Shown in pieces: positions 5,973 to 8,854 of a stretch of 8,854 nt of DNA. The position numbers were made by a program, and so were the translations under genes. The DNA is from Deltaproteobacteria bacterium (GTDB taxonomy: Bacteria > Desulfobacterota > DSM-4660 > Desulfatiglandales > Desulfatiglandaceae), in contig JAFDJF010000048.1 in the NCBI GenBank assembly GCA_019307645.1, positions 1-8,854 of the forward strand. The letters are read 5' to 3'. Positions within the stretch are counted from its first letter, which is position 1. Every line of letters starts with the position of its first letter. Below the pieces are notes generated by a model that ran no database searches, had not been told where the DNA came from, and worked only from the letters and a program-made list of their open reading frames with translations.

Positions 5973-7400
5973 TTATGATTTTCCCTGGAGTTTTTCCTCA
6001 GTATCCCGGATACGATATTTCAGCCACATGATTTCATAGGTATTCCGAAACCCTTCCTTTGCCTGGGTCAGCAGCATATTCAGGGCACCCATCCGGGCTT
6101 CCAGCGCGGGGCGCGAGTCAGGGTTTCCGGCCAGCGCAATTTCCAGAAAATGCAGGGCGTGAACAGGCTGGTTTTTTTCAAGATGTTCGCGCGCCTTGCG
6201 AACCAGCTTTTCGCTGCCCGCAAGCTCATTAAGCTCCCCGTAAATATAACGCGCAGGCACCGGAAAAAGTTCTGTAGTGGAATCGAAGTGAAACCAGGTC
6301 GTATAGTATTCCCACATGCTTCTAACCGCCCGGGAAACCCGGCCATGCACCTGGGTCAGTTCAAGTCCCGGCGGGAGATTAATCTCTTCCATCAACTGGT
6401 ACACGGTTTTTCCGACGTTCATTCCGGCAATTACCGCATCATGGACATATTGCACCGCATCCCGAATGCGTATGAGGTCAGCCCGGATTTTCTCGTTGCC
6501 TTCCACTGAAACAAAGTGGCCGGCAAGAATCATTTCCGGTTCCAACTCGATAATCCTGTTTAATGAGCGAATGTACTCGATGGGTTTCCTGATTTTTTCA
6601 CCCCGCATGCAGAAAATGTTGGGGAACTGCGGGAACAACGGACCCAGCGTATCGCCGGCAAAAAGGATCTTTTGATCCGGAAGCCACAGGCACAGGTTAT
6701 CATCCCCCTCTGCACCCGGTGTTGGGATCACCTCGAATCGAATGCCACCGAGTTTGAAACGGTACACGGTATAGTCGTCCACCAGGATCGTAGGCTCAAC
6801 GCCGCCATAGGCAAACATGCCTTTCATTTGTGGCTTCTTTGGAATAAAGGGGTACAAGGTACGGTTCCGATTCCATAAATAGGGCACCAGCTCTTTCTGA
6901 AAGCGCTGGTTTTCAAGGAATGCGCGATGGGCGATCACCGGGACACCGTCTTCCGCCCAGAACTTGAAGCCGCCGATATGGTCGGCATGGGAATGGCTCA
7001 GAACAATATACGACAGCCTGTTTTCAGGCGCCGCTTTCTTCAGAAGTCGTAGCTGCAGGGCAGCCTGTGTTACCAGACCGGTATCAAATACCACATTGCC
7101 GTCGGTCGTGGCAATCAGGTAAACATCGGCAATACCACTTGCCCGGTAAATGAAATCGTTCATCCGGTGCACCTCAACAGGGATGCTCATGAGATCAGAG
7201 GCGCTTTCCATCCCTTTGGCTGCAATCTTTCCGACTATTTCAGCGGTCTTCAGCATGGCTTTTTCTTTAAGCCCTTTACGCGCGCCCTGGTTTATTGCCA
7301 GATAAATACCCGCGATAATAAGGACAGCAACGATGATTAACAGCAACGGCTTTACAAAGCCTGCCTGCATGTTTCGGATATTGGCGATTGAATTTTTCAT
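5973..7400 (-). CDS. Membrane-anchored MBL-fold hydrolase, alkyl-sulfatase (SdsA/BDS1) type
   Basis: Probable zinc-dependent sulfate-ester hydrolase, 475 residues. Residues about 15-37 form a transmembrane anchor after a short positively flanked N-terminus, so the catalytic part probably faces the periplasm. The metallo-beta-lactamase domain runs from about 75 to 300, with H136-S-H138-A-D140-H141 as the metal motif, TPGAEGDD with E231 at the position of an SdsA metal ligand, FAGD with D250, and AGHF with H295. Residues about 305-445 resemble the alkyl-sulfatase dimerisation domain (HGRVSRAVRSMWEYYTTWF, then paired helices with A-GNPDSRPALEAR). The C-terminal sterol-carrier-like domain of classical alkyl sulfatases is absent, which explains the shorter length. 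The start at 7400 is preferred over the ATG at 7406, because AGGAGG (7409-7414) is eight bases from the former but only two from the latter. It sits alone between inverted copies of a dispersed repeat. Another hydrolytic activity of the MBL fold remains possible. Confidence 0.87.
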   Translation of the reverse strand: MKNSIANIRNMQAGFVKPLLLIIVAVLIIAGIYLAINQGARKGLKEKAMLKTAEIVGKIAAKGMESASDLMSIPVEVHRMNDFIYRASGIADVYLIATTDGNVVFDTGLVTQAALQLRLLKKAAPENRLSYIVLSHSHADHIGGFKFWAEDGVPVIAHRAFLENQRFQKELVPYLWNRNRTLYPFIPKKPQMKGMFAYGGVEPTILVDDYTVYRFKLGGIRFEVIPTPGAEGDDNLCLWLPDQKILFAGDTLGPLFPQFPNIFCMRGEKIRKPIEYIRSLNRIIELEPEMILAGHFVSVEGNEKIRADLIRIRDAVQYVHDAVIAGMNVGKTVYQLMEEINLPPGLELTQVHGRVSRAVRSMWEYYTTWFHFDSTTELFPVPARYIYGELNELAGSEKLVRKAREHLEKNQPVHALHFLEIALAGNPDSRPALEARMGALNMLLTQAKEGFRNTYEIMWLKYRIRDTEEKLQGKS

Positions 7401-7408
7401 GATCATTT

Positions 7409-7414
7409 CCTCCT
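7409..7414 (-). promoter_or_regulatory. Shine-Dalgarno site that selects the second ATG
   Basis: AGGAGG lies two bases from the ATG at 7406 and eight bases from the in-frame ATG at 7400. Only the second spacing suits initiation, so the protein should begin MKNSIANIR. Confidence 0.75.
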
Positions 7415-7415
7415 A

Positions 7416-7448
7416 AGAACGATATTGGGACGATATTGGGGACGTTCT
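7416..7448 (-). repeat. 11-bp tandem repeat inside an inverted repeat in the leader of the alkyl-sulfatase-like gene
   Basis: ACGATATTGGG occurs twice in direct succession (7419-7429 and 7430-7440). The pair is bracketed by AGAACG (7416-7421) and CGTTCT (7443-7448), a six-bp inverted repeat. On the minus strand this structure ends two bases before the ribosome binding site, so it could be an operator or a translational control element. Confidence 0.5.
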
Positions 7449-7482
7449 CAACTTTTAAACATTTTGACATCATCAAGTAAGT

Positions 7483-7529
7483 AGTGTCTGAATGAAAAGA
7501 CCAAGTTTCGGGGTTTTCGTTCAGACGCT
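7483..7529. repeat. Dispersed repeat, full hairpin copy
   Basis: AGTGTCTGAATGAAAA (7483-7498) pairs with TTTTCGTTCAGACGCT (7514-7529) across all 16 positions, two of them G-T wobbles, with a 15-base loop. The right half is shared with 5820-5851 on the opposite strand. It lies three bases after the stop of the ferredoxin remnant and about 70 bp before the alkyl-sulfatase-like gene. It could cap the transcript of the broken gene, but no U-run follows, so it is better described as a mobile-type palindromic repeat. Confidence 0.7.
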
Positions 7530-7531
7530 AG

Positions 7532-7711
7532 CTATTTTACACTCAATAACGCCTCCAAATCAAGGGGATCTCCTTTGGACGGTTCGCGTCTCAGCGTTAT
7601 TACTCCCGTTGAGCACATGTCCTCGCACACCCCGCAACCCATGCATATGGCAGGCGAAATAATTATTCTTGAGTTTTGTATCTTGGCAATATCGATGTCC
7701 TTGAAACCAAT
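7532..7711 (-). pseudogene. Remnant of a 4Fe-4S ferredoxin-type protein (C-terminus only)
   Basis: An open minus-strand frame of 59 codons encodes ICMGCGVCEDMCSTGVITL, a complete C-x2-C-x2-C-x3-C iron-sulfur ligand motif, followed by a charged tail (RREPSKGDPLDLEALL) and a TAG stop at 7532-7534. This resembles the end of bacterial ferredoxin or polyferredoxin subunits, where a second cluster or a larger domain normally precedes it. Here the frame is closed upstream by a TAA at 7712-7714, and there is no ATG, GTG or TTG with a ribosome site. Sequence further upstream in the same frame has no cysteine motif. It is therefore judged to be the decayed 3' end of a once larger gene. The parent protein cannot be named. 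Confidence 0.65.
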
Positions 7712-7719
7712 TTATTTTA

Positions 7720-7880
7720 TAAAGGTTCTTTGTAATATCACAACGTCGGGTAACAACGTCTGGGAAACTGAAGATATCAGGAGAGTGTCACAGGTTGTAA
7801 CTTTCATTCCGGACGCCAAAATTGTTCGAAATTTTCTGATGGGAAACAATAGGATTGAAAAGGTAATCGATACTTTTTAA
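7720..7880 (+). pseudogene. Possible plus-strand gene tail, unidentified
   Basis: The plus frame ending at TAA 7878-7880 reads VLCNITTSGNNVWETEDIRR and then a helix-friendly stretch ending RIEKVIDTF. Its composition looks protein-like, while the upstream part of the same open frame (from 7575) is antisense to the ferredoxin remnant and has no ribosome site. It may be the C-terminal scrap of a plus-strand gene, which would mean two unrelated fragments meet near 7715. No family was recognised, and it may be chance. Confidence 0.2.
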
Positions 7881-8007
7881 GGCCGGAAAAAATTATGACT
7901 TCCCTTTGAATTGGAAAGCATTTTAAGGGCAATTCTCAACGAAATATAGATACCAGAAAGCAATCGTTTGAACCCCAACCATAAATACACAACATATTGA
8001 GGCATTC

Positions 8008-8048
8008 ACTAACAAGGTGGAGCCAATTAATTAGCCTGCCTTGTTAGT
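8008..8048. terminator. Long hairpin downstream of the dockerin-type gene
   Basis: ACTAACAAGG (8008-8017) pairs perfectly with CCTTGTTAGT (8039-8048). Two further G-T wobbles and one G-C pair extend the stem to about 13 pairs around a loop of about 15 bases. It starts 19 bp after the stop of the minus-strand gene at 8068, a suitable place for a transcription end, but no U-run follows on the minus strand. It might instead be a repeat element or an RNA-stability structure. Confidence 0.45.
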
Positions 8049-8067
8049 CTGCAATATAATATTTTAT

Positions 8068-8854
8068 TCAAACCACTGCCGCAAATTCGGCCAGATCCCC
8101 CCCGTCAACGTCTCCATCCTCATCAAAGTCACAGGAAATGTTGTAGTTGGAATCGGAGCTGGTGGAGCCATAAGCACTGGCAAAGGTGGCGGGGATGGGG
8201 ACAACAGCGGGAGGTACAACCCGTGCTATTGCATCGTTGCCCTCAAAGGAAATGCTAAAGCTTCCAGTGTCAGAAAAGCTGGAACGGTAGCAGGCACCGG
8301 TGTTAGCCTGGAGAGTATATTCAACCGAAAATGAGTCGCCAACGTATCCTTCAAATGTCTCGGAGGTATCAAAATCGAATGAGAGAAATGGATTCCCAGT
8401 TCCGGTGCCTGGCTGAACGGAGCCAAAATTAGAGAACCCCACGTAGTCTAAACCGTTTTTAGTCATTGAGAGCGAACCTGTGAAAAGATTACGGGACTCA
8501 TCAGGGTCACGGAAATTCACGCTCAAATCAATAGCTCCCGTACCATAGTCCTTGTTCCCGACATTAATTATGATTCCATGAAGACTGATGTTCACAGAAC
8601 CTTGGACAAAAGTTCCGTCACTCAATGTATCACTGGTAATATCAAAGATTGTCCGCTGGCTGGCTCTACTGACAATCGAGTCACCAGGAGTTCCATCAGT
8701 GGTTGATGAGTCAGAACGTACCCGAATAGCCCCGTTGTAAGTAGCCGAAGCATAACCTTCTTCACCCTTTGTCTGCAACCAAATGGAAGCACTGGCAGTA
8801 AAAGGTCCGGAATCGCTCTCGCTCAAGAAGCCGTCATAGGTGCCAAATTGGTTT
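8068..8854 (-). CDS. Secreted-type beta-rich protein with C-terminal half-dockerin (5' end outside window)
   Basis: About 261 residues are visible, and the frame stays open to the window edge, so the N-terminus and any signal peptide are missing. The sequence is rich in Ser, Thr, Gly, Asp and Asn and poor in Lys, with alternating short hydrophobic strands, as in extracellular beta-sandwich proteins. Near the end a VVPPAVVPIPA stretch is followed by a Ser-rich linker and then CDFDEDGDVDGGDLAEFAAVV with the stop directly after it. The D-x-D-x-D-G-D-x-D-x-x-D spacing is that of one calcium-binding loop of a type I dockerin; a full dockerin has two. The VPIPA segment resembles the start of a PEP-CTERM tail, but the hydrophobic segment and basic end of such tails are missing. 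A TTG at 8826 is not a credible start, since the frame continues upstream. The protein may be surface-attached or exported; its function is unknown. Confidence 0.72.
   Translation of the reverse strand, partial: NQFGTYDGFLSESDSGPFTASASIWLQTKGEEGYASATYNGAIRVRSDSSTTDGTPGDSIVSRASQRTIFDITSDTLSDGTFVQGSVNISLHGIIINVGNKDYGTGAIDLSVNFRDPDESRNLFTGSLSMTKNGLDYVGFSNFGSVQPGTGTGNPFLSFDFDTSETFEGYVGDSFSVEYTLQANTGACYRSSFSDTGSFSISFEGNDAIARVVPPAVVPIPATFASAYGSTSSDSNYNISCDFDEDGDVDGGDLAEFAAVV

Larger units (their letters stand above)
7712..8067. other. Interval without an intact gene
   Basis: These 356 bp contain only the possible plus-strand tail (to 7880), then AT-rich sequence without a convincing open frame on either strand, then the hairpin at 8008-8048. 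With the ferredoxin remnant next to it, this looks like a decayed or rearranged zone between the dockerin-type gene and the sulfatase locus. Confidence 0.5.

Noticed and set aside
8008..8048. Integron attC site
   Set aside because: The CTAAC/GTTAG ends are suggestive, but at about 41 bp the element is shorter than known attC sites, the R-box consensus is not met on either side, and there is no cassette or integron integrase gene in the window.

Overview
The window looks like the chromosome of a sulfate-reducer-type Desulfobacterota (Desulfobacterales-like) bacterium. This rests on gene style only: an integrase-type N-terminus and a PAS/LuxR regulator of kinds common in that group, a 4Fe-4S ferredoxin remnant, and short dispersed inverted repeats. 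No taxonomic marker gene is present, so the assignment is an inference. Every convincing gene lies on the minus strand, so transcription runs from high to low coordinates.

Layout in transcription order. (1) 8854-8068: the C-terminal part of a secreted-type, beta-rich protein ending in a single dockerin-like calcium loop; its 5' end is outside the window. (2) 8067-7532: no intact gene. It holds a long hairpin (8008-8048), a possible plus-strand gene tail (about 7720-7880) and the broken C-terminus of a 4Fe-4S ferredoxin-type protein (7711-7532). (3) 7529-7483: a perfectly foldable dispersed repeat, followed by a leader with an 11-bp tandem repeat. (4) 7400-5973: a membrane-anchored metallo-beta-lactamase-fold enzyme of the alkyl-sulfatase (SdsA/BDS1) type. 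(5) 5972-5599: a gene-free gap with a second, partial copy of the dispersed repeat and two tandem pairs of a 12-bp motif. (6) 5598-4267: a regulator that joins an integrase arm-type N-terminus to a PAS domain, a coiled coil and a LuxR-type helix-turn-helix. (7) 4266-4015: an AT-rich promoter region. (8) 4014-2455 and 2248-686: two tandem paralogous FAD-dependent oxidoreductases of the CrtI/PYROXD2 type, separated by a MITE-like element. (9) 653-1: the N-terminal part of an exported type I sulfatase, cut by the window edge.

The likely core is a transcription unit of oxidoreductase A, oxidoreductase B and sulfatase, with good ribosome binding sites, a recognisable promoter ahead of the first gene, and only 32 bp between B and the sulfatase. 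The regulator and the alkyl-sulfatase-like enzyme lie just upstream on the same strand. Two unrelated sulfate-ester hydrolase families at one locus suggest a role in organosulfate use, with the flavoenzymes perhaps acting on the desulfated hydrophobic product. That link comes from gene order and is unproven. The most unusual points are the integrase-arm/PAS/LuxR fusion, the spaced 12-bp repeats in front of it that could be its own binding sites, and the dispersed repeat found in inverted orientation on both sides of the alkyl-sulfatase-like gene.
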